52,665 nt of DNA from assembly GCF_001653715.1 (NCBI RefSeq), contig NZ_LWHQ01000041.1, positions 1 to 52,665 of the forward strand, written 5' to 3'. Of this stretch, positions 8,288 through 16,402 are shown in pieces (position 1 is the first letter of the stretch; the number at the start of each line of letters is the position of its first letter). The DNA is from Methylobacterium platani. GTDB taxonomy: Bacteria > Pseudomonadota > Alphaproteobacteria > Rhizobiales > Beijerinckiaceae. The notes under the pieces were generated by a model, which saw nothing but the letters and a program-made list of their open reading frames with translations, ran no database searches and was not told the origin of the DNA. The position numbers and the translations under genes were made by a program.

Positions 8288-8758
8288 ATGCCGCACGCGA
8301 TCGTGACCACGACCGACCGTCCCGACCTCGCGCCCCTGACCGCGCGCTGGCGCTGGGAGGCCTTCGCGCGCGGGCAGGGCCGCTCCCTCGCCGAGGTGAC
8401 GGCCTCGGAGGCCGCGACCGCCGCCGGGCCCGGCCCGATGCCCCGCACCTGCGTGCTCCTCGTCGACGGCGCACCGGTCGGCATGGCGAGCCTCGCGGCG
8501 CGCGACCTCGACCCGCGGCCCGACCTGACCCCGTGGCTCGCCGGCGTCTACGTCGCCCCCGAGGCCCGGGGGCGCGGCCACGCGGTGCGACTCGTCGCGG
8601 CCGTCGAGGCGCAGGCCGCCGCCCTCGGCGTCGCGACCCTGTGGCTCTACACCCGCAGCGCCGAGGGGCTCTACGCCCGGATCGGGTGGCGGACCGTGGA
8701 GGCGTTTCCCTACCGGGAGCGGATGTACGCGCTGATGCGGCGGGACCTCGTCGCGTAG
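8288..8758 (+). CDS. GNAT-family N-acetyltransferase
   Basis: 156 residues from the ATG at 8288. A longer frame running into the AT-rich island is rejected because its extra N-terminus is low in G+C and outside the fold. The acetyl-CoA motif A is visible as LAGVYVAPEARGRGHAVRLV, with the R-G-R-G-H-A pyrophosphate loop. It is followed by LWLYTRSAEGLYARIGWRTVE, the usual beta-5/alpha-4 and 'YxxxGF/W' region. The substrate (small molecule or protein N-terminus) cannot be told. It is transcribed alone; a strong hairpin lies 20 bp past its stop. Confidence 0.85.
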   Translation: MPHAIVTTTDRPDLAPLTARWRWEAFARGQGRSLAEVTASEAATAAGPGPMPRTCVLLVDGAPVGMASLAARDLDPRPDLTPWLAGVYVAPEARGRGHAVRLVAAVEAQAAALGVATLWLYTRSAEGLYARIGWRTVEAFPYRERMYALMRRDLVA

Positions 8759-8780
8759 AGGTCCCGGCCCGACGGCGCGC

Positions 8781-8801
8781 GTCCGGCGACCGTCGCCGGA
8801 C
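8781..8801. terminator. Hairpin between convergent GNAT and MFS genes
   Basis: GTCCGGCGA and TCGCCGGAC form a perfect 9-bp stem with a 3-base loop, lying between two convergent stop codons. There is no clear U-tract on either side. A bidirectional terminator is the likely role. Confidence 0.5.
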
Positions 8802-8815
8802 GCGCGGGCATGCCT

Positions 8816-10165
8816 TCAGCCCCTCGGCTCCCGCGGTACCCGCACGGCGAGGCACAGGAAGGCGGCGATGACCGGCCCGGCGGCGAGCGCCAGGAGGGCC
8901 GGGGTGAAGCTCTGGGTCGCGTCGCGGATCCAGCCGACCAGGTAGGGCCCGCCGAAGCCGGCGATCTGGGCGAGCCCGTTGATCATCGCGAGGCCCCCGG
9001 CCGCGGCCGCTCCGGTGAGGAACTGCGTCGGCAGGGCCCAGAACACCCCGAGGAGCGCCCAGACCCCGAAGGCGGCGGCGCACAGCAGCAGCAGGCTCAT
9101 GAGCGGCGTCGGCGCCACAGCGCTGGCGGCCAGGAACAGGCCGCCGACCAGCGCCGAGAGGGCAGTGTGGAGCTTGCGCTCGCCGGTGCGGTCGGAGGAG
9201 CGCGCCACCACGACGAGGCCGATCGCCGCGAAGACGAAGGGAATCGCGGTGACGAAGCCGGTCTGCAGGTCGGAGAGGCCGCCGATGCTGCGCACGATCT
9301 GCGGCAGCCACAGGACCACGCCGTACACCGCGACCGCGTTGAACATGTAGACGAGGGTGAGCAGCCACACCCGGTGATCGCGGAAGATCGTGCGGAACTC
9401 GTGCGAACCGACGCTCTCGACCTGGCGGTTCTCCTCCGCCAGCGTGCGGATCAGCCAGGCGCGCTCCTGCGCGTCGAGCCAGCGCCCGTCCTCGGGCCGG
9501 TCGACGAGGTAGAAGAACGTCACCACGCCGAGCACCACCGCGGGCGCCGCCTCGAGGATGAACAGCCACTGCCAGGCGGCGAGCCCGAACCATTGCGGGT
9601 TGGCCGACAGGATCCAGCCGGAGAGCGGCGCGCCGACGACGCTCGACAGCACGGTCGCGGTCATGAAGCCGGCGGTTGCCTTGGCGCGGTCGCGGGCCGG
9701 GTACCAGTAGGTCAGGTAGAGCAAGATCCCGGGCACGAAGCCGGCCTCGGCCAGCCCGAGCAGGAAGCGCATGGCGTAGAAGCTCCACTCCCCCTGCACG
9801 AAGGCCATGCCGCCGGAGACGAGGCCCCAGCTCACCATGATCCGGGCGATCCAGCGCCGGGGCCCGACCCGGTGCATGATCATGTTGCTCGGCACCTCGA
9901 ACGCGATGTAGCCGAGGAAGAAGATGCCGGCCCCGAGCCCGTAGGCGGTCGCCGACAGCCCCAGGTCCTTGTTCATGTGAAGCGCCGCGAAGCCGACGTT
10001 CACCCGGTCGAGGTAATTGATGATGAACAGGACGAAGCAGTAGAGCACGATGCGCGGCCGGAGCTTCGCCAGCACCTGGCGGCGCAGGGCCTCGTCGCCG
10101 CGCGCCGGCGCTGCGGCGCCCGCGGCGGCGGTCATGGATGCGGGTGTCATGGTGGCGGGTGTCAT
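8816..10165 (-). CDS. MFS transporter, anion:cation symporter (ACS) family
   Basis: 449 residues with about 12 predicted membrane helices. The ATG at 10165 is chosen because GGGAGGA lies just upstream; a longer frame adds 38 polar residues of no family value. ACS landmarks include INYLDRVNVGFAALHM in helix 1, a GLGAGIFFLGY stretch, and RFLLGLAEAGFVPG in helix 4, with a long cytoplasmic loop at about 200-250. Members import carboxylates such as tartrate, galactonate or hydroxyphenylacetate. It lies downstream of the SDR and FAH genes on the same strand, about 200 bp away past a hairpin, so it probably imports the sugar acid or related compound they degrade. Confidence 0.85.
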   Translation of the reverse strand: MTPATMTPASMTAAAGAAAPARGDEALRRQVLAKLRPRIVLYCFVLFIINYLDRVNVGFAALHMNKDLGLSATAYGLGAGIFFLGYIAFEVPSNMIMHRVGPRRWIARIMVSWGLVSGGMAFVQGEWSFYAMRFLLGLAEAGFVPGILLYLTYWYPARDRAKATAGFMTATVLSSVVGAPLSGWILSANPQWFGLAAWQWLFILEAAPAVVLGVVTFFYLVDRPEDGRWLDAQERAWLIRTLAEENRQVESVGSHEFRTIFRDHRVWLLTLVYMFNAVAVYGVVLWLPQIVRSIGGLSDLQTGFVTAIPFVFAAIGLVVVARSSDRTGERKLHTALSALVGGLFLAASAVAPTPLMSLLLLCAAAFGVWALLGVFWALPTQFLTGAAAAGGLAMINGLAQIAGFGGPYLVGWIRDATQSFTPALLALAAGPVIAAFLCLAVRVPREPRG

Positions 10166-10293
10166 GGGGGGGTCCTCCCGATGGATCGCCCGCGGGCGCG
10201 TGATGGGCCGCGCGGGGGCGATGCGGGGTTCCTGCAACTCTGAATGATCGGACCCCGTCGGGGTCGCATGAACGCGCAACGAAATACGCGCAG

Positions 10294-10323
10294 CCCCCTC
10301 TCCCCGCGGGCGGGGAGAGGGGA
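10294..10323. terminator. Perfect 14-bp stem hairpin after the SDR gene
   Basis: The left arm (10294-10307) and right arm (10310-10323) are exact reverse complements, rich in CCCTCTCC/GGAGAGGG, with a 2-base loop. It lies 50 bp past the SDR stop and ahead of the MFS gene. Elements of this kind recur in alphaproteobacterial genomes as palindromic repeats. It may attenuate read-through into the transporter. Confidence 0.55.
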
Positions 10324-10372
10324 CAACCTGTGCCTTACCGAGACATCGACGAGCGGCGCGAGCTGTGGACGC

Positions 10373-11122
10373 TCAGTACGTCGCCCGCCCGCCCGAGACG
10401 TCGAACACCGCACCGGTCGAGAACGACGCCTCTTCGCTCGCCAGGAAGCAGATCAGCGACGTCACCTCGTCGATCGCCCCGAACCGGCCGATCGGGATCT
10501 TCGACAGCATGAAGTCGATGTGCTGTTGCGTCATCTGGTCGAAGATCGCGGTGCGCACCGCCGCCGGCGTGATGCAGTTGACCCGGATCTCCGACTTCGC
10601 CAGTTCCTTGCCCAGCGACTTCGTCAGACCGATCACCCCGGCCTTCGATGCCGAGTAGGCCGAGGCGTTGGGGTTGCCCTCCTTGCCGGCGATCGACGCG
10701 ACGTTGACGATGCGGCCGTAGCCGCCCGCCTCCATCGCCGGCACCGCGGCGCGGTTGCAGTAGAACAGGCCGTTGAGGTTGACGTCGATCACCCGCTGCC
10801 AGGCGTCGACCGGGTAGTCGCGGAGCACCGTGTTCGGCCCGGTGATGCCGGCGCTGCAGACCAGCACGTCGAGCCGGCCTCCCAGCGCCGCCAGGGTCTC
10901 GCGCATCGCGCTCTCGACCGCCGCGGCATCGGCGATGTCGAGGGCGCGGGCGTCGGCGGCGCCGGTCTCCGCCTTGGCCTTGGCCAGGGCCTCCGCGTTC
11001 AGGTCCCAGAGCGCGACCCTCGCGCCCTCGGCCGCGAGGCGCGCAGCGACCGACAGGCCGATGCCTGAGGCGCCGCCGGTGACGAGGGCCGTACGGCCCG
11101 CGAAGCGGTTCGGGTAGGTCAT
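10373..11122 (-). CDS. SDR-family dehydrogenase, probably sugar-acid (2-keto-3-deoxy) dehydrogenase
   Basis: 249 residues, full length for a classical short-chain dehydrogenase. The NAD-binding motif TGGASGIG (residues 15-22), the structural NAG variant CSAG, the catalytic Tyr/Lys in YSASKAG and the upstream VNVASIAG serine are present. The acidic residue at WDLN after the second beta strand suggests NAD rather than NADP. The adjacent FAH-type hydrolase (4-bp gap) recalls the L-fucose and L-rhamnose routes, where a 2-keto-3-deoxy-sugar acid is oxidised to a 2,4-diketo acid and then hydrolysed. That assignment is inference from neighbours. It is co-transcribed with the FAH gene and divergent from the IclR regulator. 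Confidence 0.82.
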   Translation of the reverse strand: MTYPNRFAGRTALVTGGASGIGLSVAARLAAEGARVALWDLNAEALAKAKAETGAADARALDIADAAAVESAMRETLAALGGRLDVLVCSAGITGPNTVLRDYPVDAWQRVIDVNLNGLFYCNRAAVPAMEAGGYGRIVNVASIAGKEGNPNASAYSASKAGVIGLTKSLGKELAKSEIRVNCITPAAVRTAIFDQMTQQHIDFMLSKIPIGRFGAIDEVTSLICFLASEEASFSTGAVFDVSGGRATY

Positions 11123-11126
11123 CGGC

Positions 11127-11987
11127 TCAGCCTTCCCGGCGCCGCCAGGCGGTCACGTCCTGGCGCTGCTCGCCCAGCTTCTCGATGCCGAGCGTCATCA
11201 CGTCCCCGGCCTTGAGGAAGACCGGGTCCGGCTTCATCCCCATGCCGACGCCGGGGGGAGTGCCGGTGGTGATGACGTCGCCGGGCATCAGGGTCATGAA
11301 GCGGCTGACGTAAGCGACGATCTGCGCGCAGGTGAAGATCATCGTCCGGGTGTTGCCGGTCTGCATGCGACGGCCGTTGAGGTCGAGCCACATGTCGAGG
11401 CTCTGCGGGTCGCCGACCTCGTCGGAGGTGACGAGCCAGGGCCCGACCGGCCCGAAGGTGTCGCAGCCCTTGCCCTTGTCCCAGGTGCCGCCGCGCTCGA
11501 TCTGGTACTCGCGCTCGGAGACGTCGTTGACGAGGCAGTAGCCCGCGACATGGTCGAGCGCCTGCGCCTCCTCGACGTAGGATGCCCGCGTGCCGATGAC
11601 GATGCCGAGCTCGACCTCCCAGTCGCTCTTCACCGAGTCCTTGGGCAGCATCACGTCGTCGTTCGGGCCGGACAGCGACGAGATCGCCTTGGTGAAGACG
11701 ATCGGCTCCTTCGGCACCGGCAGGTTCGACTCGGCGGCGTGGTCGGCGAAGTTGAGGCCGATGGCGATGAACTTGCCCACGTTCGCCACCGGCGTCCCGA
11801 GGCGGGCTGAGCCGTCGACCGCCGGCAGGCTCGCCGGATCGATCGCCTTGAGGCGGGCCAGCGCCTCGCGGCCCAGCGCGTCGGGGCCGAGATCGGCGAG
11901 ATGGCCGGAGAGGTCGCGGATGCGGCCCTCGGCATCGAGCAGGCCGGGCTTCTCCTGGCCCGCGGGGCCGTAGCGCAACAGCTTCAT
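11127..11987 (-). CDS. Fumarylacetoacetate hydrolase (FAH)-family protein, diketo-acid hydrolase candidate
   Basis: 286 residues. The ATG at 11987 follows GGAGG at a good distance; frames extending upstream cross the operator region and are rejected. The C-terminal FAH fold shows the metal-site signature SDWEVELGIVIG, then GYCLVNDVSEREYQ, a KGKGCDTFGPVGPW stretch, and PGDVITTGTPPGVGMG near the end. The family cleaves or hydrolyses beta-diketo acids using Mg or Ca. Databases often label members ureidoglycolate lyase. With the SDR immediately downstream, a 2,4-diketo-3-deoxy-sugar-acid hydrolase is the better guess. Its promoter should lie in the gap to the IclR gene, under the palindrome at 12121. 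Confidence 0.82.
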   Translation of the reverse strand: MKLLRYGPAGQEKPGLLDAEGRIRDLSGHLADLGPDALGREALARLKAIDPASLPAVDGSARLGTPVANVGKFIAIGLNFADHAAESNLPVPKEPIVFTKAISSLSGPNDDVMLPKDSVKSDWEVELGIVIGTRASYVEEAQALDHVAGYCLVNDVSEREYQIERGGTWDKGKGCDTFGPVGPWLVTSDEVGDPQSLDMWLDLNGRRMQTGNTRTMIFTCAQIVAYVSRFMTLMPGDVITTGTPPGVGMGMKPDPVFLKAGDVMTLGIEKLGEQRQDVTAWRRREG

Positions 11988-12120
11988 GGGATCGAACCTC
12001 CGTCGGGACGCGCCGCGACGTGCATCTCGGGCGCGCAGTTGCCGGGCGCGCGGCAGGGCGGGACGGAGGTCGAAGGCAGCGCTCGGTTTCCTCCGGCACG
12101 GCCCTGGCGCCGCACCATCC

Positions 12121-12139
12121 GATCCCATATATTGGGATC
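12121..12139. promoter_or_regulatory. Palindromic operator candidate for the IclR regulator
   Basis: GATCCCATATATTGGGATC has perfect 7-bp arms (GATCCCA/TGGGATC) around TATAT. It sits between the divergent FAH and IclR genes, about 30 bp ahead of the IclR start. A partial second site, TTCTTATATGTGGGA, follows immediately. IclR-family proteins bind such short AT-centred palindromes and usually autoregulate. Confidence 0.65.
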
Positions 12140-12167
12140 GTGTTCTTATATGTGGGACGATACGCTT

Positions 12168-12944
12168 ATGGCCGTGAGCCCGTCAACAGGGGGAGAGGGG
12201 GCCGCGCCGGGAAGCCAGACGCTCCTGCGCGGTCTTGCCATCCTGGAAGCGGTGGCGGGCGGCGCGCGCGACCTCGCGGCCCTCTCGGCGGCGCTCGGCA
12301 CCACGCGCAGCACCACGCACCGCCTCGCCGCCGCCCTCGTCGAGCAGCGCTACCTCACCTTCGCGCCGCGGGAGGGCTACGGGCTCGGGCCGAAGCTCCT
12401 CGAGCTGGGCTTCCGCGCCCAGCAGGAGGCGCCGGTGACGCGGGTCGCGCGGCCCCATCTGGAGCGGCTCTCGGCGGATTGCGGCGACACCATCCATCTC
12501 GGGGTGCTGGAGGGCGACTGGGCGCTCTACCTCGACAAGCTGCCGGGGCGCCGGCGCATCGAGATCAGCTCGCGGGTCGGCGAGCGCCAGCCGGTCTGGT
12601 CGACGGGCCTCGGCAAGGCCCTGATCCTCGACCTCGACGAGGCACGCTGGCGGGGGTTCCACCGCCTCGGCGACGCGCGGGGCGGCCACAGCCCCGATCT
12701 CGAGACCTGGCTGTCGCGGATGCGCGCCTACGCGGCCCGGGGCATCGCCTACGACCGGGAGGAGAACGAGCCGGAGGTGCGCTGCATCGCCGGCCCGATC
12801 CGGGACGCGAGCGGCGCGATCGTCGCGGCGTTCAGCGTCACCAGCACCGTGCAGTACATGGACGAGGCGCGGATGGAGGAGCTCGCCGGCACGGTGCGCG
12901 AGGTCGCCCGCGCGATCAGCCGCGATCTCGGCTGGTCGGGCTAG
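12168..12944 (+). CDS. IclR-family transcriptional regulator
   Basis: 258 residues from the ATG at 12168, the normal family size; an in-frame ATG at 12150 is possible. The N-terminal winged helix (residues ~15-75) includes LRGLAILEAVAGG and the recognition region TTRSTTHRLAAALVEQRYL. The effector-binding domain (~85-255) carries WSTGLGKALILDL and the closing EVRCIAGPIRDASGAIVAAFSVT, both typical of IclR. It is divergent from the FAH-SDR-MFS genes and most likely controls them in response to the substrate or an intermediate. The palindrome at 12121-12139 is the obvious binding site. Confidence 0.9.
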   Translation: MAVSPSTGGEGAAPGSQTLLRGLAILEAVAGGARDLAALSAALGTTRSTTHRLAAALVEQRYLTFAPREGYGLGPKLLELGFRAQQEAPVTRVARPHLERLSADCGDTIHLGVLEGDWALYLDKLPGRRRIEISSRVGERQPVWSTGLGKALILDLDEARWRGFHRLGDARGGHSPDLETWLSRMRAYAARGIAYDREENEPEVRCIAGPIRDASGAIVAAFSVTSTVQYMDEARMEELAGTVREVARAISRDLGWSG

Positions 12945-13041
12945 GCTGCGCCGCTCCCCAGCCGGATACCCCCACGGCGCTTGCCCCCGCCGCCCGGCTC
13001 CGGCACACGGGACGGAGGGCGCGGGCGGGTGTCGGGCTGCG

Positions 13042-15036
13042 ATGGCATTGGTCAAGAAGGCGAAGCTCGCGGGGTCGGACCGCCGGGACGACGCAGCCGC
13101 GCAGCTGGCTCGGGCCCTCGCCGGGAATGCCGGCGAAGCCGGTCCCGCCGAGACCGCGCCTGCGAAGACCGGGCCCGCCGGCGCCGACCGGCGCGGCCGG
13201 ACCCGGGAGCGGCGCGACGGGATGCGGACCCGCCGGCAGCAGGCGACCGAGCGGCTCGGCGCCGCCACCGAGGAGCTGGCCGCCGGCGTGACCGAGGCCT
13301 CGGCGGCGGCCGAGGAGCTGCGCCGGGCGATGGAGCAGATCGCCGGCGGGGCCGAGGAGGCGGCGGGCGCCGCGCAGGAATCCCTCGCCGCCGTGGAGGC
13401 GATCGGCGGGCGCCTCGGCGAGGCGCGGGAGCGGGCCGACCTGTCGCGCCGGCGCACCGCCGCGTTCCAGGCGCTGCTGGCCGAGGCGAGCGCCCAGGCG
13501 ACCCAGTCGGTCGCGGCGATCGAGGCCGAGGCGGGGCGCCAGGACGCGACGGTCGCCATCGTCGACGCCCTCGACCGCGGTGCCGCGAGCATCGGCGAGG
13601 TCACCGGCACGGTGGCGGGGGTCGCCGACCAGACCGGGCTCCTCGCCCTCAACGCCGCCCTCGAGGCGGCCCGGGCGGGGGAGCACGGACGCGGCTTCGC
13701 GGTGGTGGCCGACGAGGTGCGGGCCCTGGCCGAGACCGCCGAGGCGAGCGCCGGCGAGGTCGCCGGCCGGGTCGCGACGATCCGGGCCGAGATCCGGACC
13801 CTCGGCACCGCGATCCGCGACGCCGCGGCCCGGGCGGTGACCGAGGCGGCGGTGGGCGGGCGCGTCGCGCGGCAGCTCGAGGAGGCGCGGACCGATCTCG
13901 GAACCCTGGCCGAGGGCGCGCAAGGCATCCTGTCCGCCGCCCTGCGGGCGGAGGCGACCACCCGCGAGGCGCGGACCGGCGCCGAGCAGGTCGCCGCGGC
14001 GGCCGAGCAGCAGGCCGCGGCCGCCGAGGAGGCGCAACGCGCCGTCGCGCAGCAGACCGAGGCCCTCGACCGCGGCCAGGCCACCGCCGAGGCGCTGGCC
14101 GGGCTCGCCGAGACGCTGGGCGAGGCCCATGGCGGGCAGGCCGGCATCGCGCAGATCGGCGGCGCCGCCGACGCGCTCTCGGCCTCGATCCAGGAAGTGT
14201 CCGGCGCCGCCGCCGAGATCCTGGCCGCCATCGACCAGATCAGCCGCGGCCTCGCCCTGCAGAGCGCCGCCGCCCGGCAATCCGCCGCCGCGATGGCCGA
14301 GATCGAGCGGATGGCCGCCGGGGCGCGGGCCGGTGCCGCCGAGGCGCTGGCGCAGGCCGGCGCCCTCGGCGACACCCTGCGGCAGGCCCGCCTCGCGATC
14401 GACGGCCTCGCCGACGGGGTCGGGCAGGCGGTGGCCGGGATGCGCGGCTCCCTCGACCGCCTCGGCGCCGTCGAGGACGAGGCCCGCCGCATCGAGACGA
14501 TCGGCGAGGCGATCGCCCTCGTGGCGGTGCAGATCGGGATGCTGGCGGTGAGCGGCGCGATCGAGGCCGCCCGGGCCGGCGAGGCGGGCCAGGGCTTCGC
14601 GGTCGTCTCGGCCGACATCCGCACCCTGGCGCGGGACGCCGCCGGCGGCGCCGACCGGATCCGCGCCGCGGTGCGGGGGATCCGCGACGGCAGCGGCGCC
14701 CTGCTGCGCGCCCTCGAGCGCTCGGTCGCCGCCGGCGAGGCGGAGGTGGCGAAGAACCGGACGCTGACCGCCGGCCTCGCCGCGGTCGCCGCCGACGTGG
14801 CGGAGCTGGAACGGGCCAACCGCGAGATCGCCGACGGGGCCGAGGCGATGCTGGCCGCCGCCGGCGAGATCGCCGCCGGCGCCCGCCAGATCGCGACCGC
14901 CGCCGAGGAGGCCGACCGGGCCTCGAGCGAGGCGGCCACCGCCGCCCGCCAGCAGGCCCGCGGCGCCGAGGACCTGGCGGCGGCGGTGGAGGAGATCGCG
15001 CTGCTCGCCGACGAGCTGCAGGGCGCGGATGCCTGA
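13042..15036 (+). CDS. Soluble methyl-accepting chemotaxis protein with two signalling tips
   Basis: 664 residues, Ala/Glu-rich and strongly coiled-coil, with no membrane helix and no recognisable sensor domain; the first ~60 residues are a charged, Pro/Ala-rich tail. Two MCP hairpin tips are visible. Tip 1 (~201-236: QTGLLALNAALEAARAGE, GRGFAVVADEVRALAE) is canonical. Tip 2 (~494-530: QIGMLAVSGAIEAARAGE, GQGFAVVSADIRTLAR) is diverged: the usual QTN and LN residues that contact CheA/CheW are QIG and VS. Ala/Glu-rich heptads on the flanks could hold methylation sites for the CheB/CheR encoded next. The gene overlaps the CheW gene by 8 bp and heads the chemosensory cluster. The ligand and the role of the second tip are unknown. 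The start has only a weak ribosome binding site. Confidence 0.85.
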   Translation: MALVKKAKLAGSDRRDDAAAQLARALAGNAGEAGPAETAPAKTGPAGADRRGRTRERRDGMRTRRQQATERLGAATEELAAGVTEASAAAEELRRAMEQIAGGAEEAAGAAQESLAAVEAIGGRLGEARERADLSRRRTAAFQALLAEASAQATQSVAAIEAEAGRQDATVAIVDALDRGAASIGEVTGTVAGVADQTGLLALNAALEAARAGEHGRGFAVVADEVRALAETAEASAGEVAGRVATIRAEIRTLGTAIRDAAARAVTEAAVGGRVARQLEEARTDLGTLAEGAQGILSAALRAEATTREARTGAEQVAAAAEQQAAAAEEAQRAVAQQTEALDRGQATAEALAGLAETLGEAHGGQAGIAQIGGAADALSASIQEVSGAAAEILAAIDQISRGLALQSAAARQSAAAMAEIERMAAGARAGAAEALAQAGALGDTLRQARLAIDGLADGVGQAVAGMRGSLDRLGAVEDEARRIETIGEAIALVAVQIGMLAVSGAIEAARAGEAGQGFAVVSADIRTLARDAAGGADRIRAAVRGIRDGSGALLRALERSVAAGEAEVAKNRTLTAGLAAVAADVAELERANREIADGAEAMLAAAGEIAAGARQIATAAEEADRASSEAATAARQQARGAEDLAAAVEEIALLADELQGADA

Positions 15037-16402
15037 GTCCGCGCCCGACCGCTTCCTCGTCGTCTCGCTCGGTTCCGGCCCGTCCGCGGAGCGCGTCGCC
15101 CTTCCGGCCGGTCTCGTGCGCGCCGTCGCGCCGGTCCCGGCCCTGATCCGGCTGCCCGGGGCGCCGCCGGCCGTATCCGGCCTCGCCGCGCTGCGCGGCG
15201 GCGTCGTGCCGGTCCTCGACCTCGCCCGGTTGCTCGCCCCGGCGGCGGCGCCGTTCCCGCCGGGCCGGCTGGTCCTGGCCGAGATCGACGGGCCGGTCGG
15301 GCTCCTCGTCGGCCGGGTCTCCGGGCCGACCGTCGATCCCGGCCCGGCACGGATCATCGACCTGCCCGCTGTCGTCGCAGGTCTCCGGTCCGGGCGGCCC
15401 CTGGGCGCCTCGGTCGCGGGCTCGGCCCCGCGCGCCGATGCCGGCGCCGCCGGGCCGCCGGTCGCCCTCGTGGCGCTCACCGTCGCGGGCGCGTCCTACG
15501 CCCTGCCGCTCGACGAGGTCGAGGCGGTGGCGAGCCTGCCCGCGCCGCTCGCGCCGGACGACGGGGACGGTGCGGCCTTCACCGTCGGCACGATGGCTCT
15601 CCCCGGTCCGATGGCGTTCCTCGGCACGATGCCGTGGCGCGGCCGGGCGCTGCCGCTCCTCTCCCTCTCCGTCCTGCTCGGCCGCGGCCCTGCGCCCGGC
15701 ACCCGGGTCGCGGTGGTCGGCGGCGTCGGGCTGGTGGCCGAGCGGGTCGGGCCGGTCCTGCGCCTGCCGCGCGAGGCGATCGACCCGGTGCCGCGGGCGC
15801 TGCGCGCCGGTCCGGCCGCCGGCTTCGCCCGCCTCGACGACGGCCGGACCCTGGTCTGCATCCTGTCGGCCCGCTCCCTGCTCTCCGGACAGCCGGGCAC
15901 CGTCCCCGTCGCGAGCCGAGCCGAATCGAACCGAGCCGGATCGAGCCGAGCCACATCGGATCTGGCCGAACCGGTGCTGGCGCTCGACCTCGCCGGCGAC
16001 GCCTACGGCCTGCCCGCCGGCACCGTGCATGCGGTGACGCGGGCGCCGGAGCGGCTGGTGCGGGTGCCGCGGGCGCCGGAGGGGCTCGCCGGGATGCTGG
16101 GCACCCGCACCGGGGTGCTGCCGGTGCTCGACCTGCGCCGCCGCCTCGGCCTGCCGCCGTCAGGCGGCGCCTGTCGCCGCATGGTGGTGGTCGAGGCCGC
16201 GGGCCTGCGGGCCGGCCTCCTCGTCGACGGTGCGGTCCGCCTGCTGCGGCCGCGGGCCGACGCGATCCGGACGGCCCCCGGGGACGGGCGGGACGCCGCG
16301 GTGACCCGGATCCTCGGGCTCGGGAACCGCTCCCTGCCCTTGATCGACCCCGCGATCCTCCTCGCGCGGCCGGTACCAGACGCGACCGGGAGGCCGTCGT
16401 GA
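15029..16402 (+). CDS. cheW: Triple-domain CheW coupling protein
   Basis: 457 residues, about three times a normal CheW. Three CheW-like beta-barrel units can be traced. Unit 1 spans ~8-120 (LPAGLVRAVAPVPALIRLPGA, LRGGVVPVLDLARLL). Unit 2 spans ~145-290 (ASYALPLDEVEAVASLP, WRGRALPLLSLSVLLG). Unit 3 spans ~312-457 (AYGLPAGTVHAVTRAPERLV, GTRTGVLPVLDLRRRLGLP). The third is closest to consensus. The linker before unit 3 is encoded by a degenerate GAGCCGAATCG-type repeat (about 15911-15975). The start overlaps the MCP stop by 8 bp and the stop overlaps the cheB start. It should scaffold the soluble MCP and CheA; three units could nucleate a lattice without free CheW. Confidence 0.8.
   Translation: MPESAPDRFLVVSLGSGPSAERVALPAGLVRAVAPVPALIRLPGAPPAVSGLAALRGGVVPVLDLARLLAPAAAPFPPGRLVLAEIDGPVGLLVGRVSGPTVDPGPARIIDLPAVVAGLRSGRPLGASVAGSAPRADAGAAGPPVALVALTVAGASYALPLDEVEAVASLPAPLAPDDGDGAAFTVGTMALPGPMAFLGTMPWRGRALPLLSLSVLLGRGPAPGTRVAVVGGVGLVAERVGPVLRLPREAIDPVPRALRAGPAAGFARLDDGRTLVCILSARSLLSGQPGTVPVASRAESNRAGSSRATSDLAEPVLALDLAGDAYGLPAGTVHAVTRAPERLVRVPRAPEGLAGMLGTRTGVLPVLDLRRRLGLPPSGGACRRMVVVEAAGLRAGLLVDGAVRLLRPRADAIRTAPGDGRDAAVTRILGLGNRSLPLIDPAILLARPVPDATGRPS

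Noticed and set aside
12183..15350. Long minus-strand frame over the MCP and CheW genes (about 1055 codons)
   Set aside because: Arg/Ala/Pro/Ser-rich translation with no family motif; it is the mirror of GC-rich, stop-poor codons in the chemotaxis genes.
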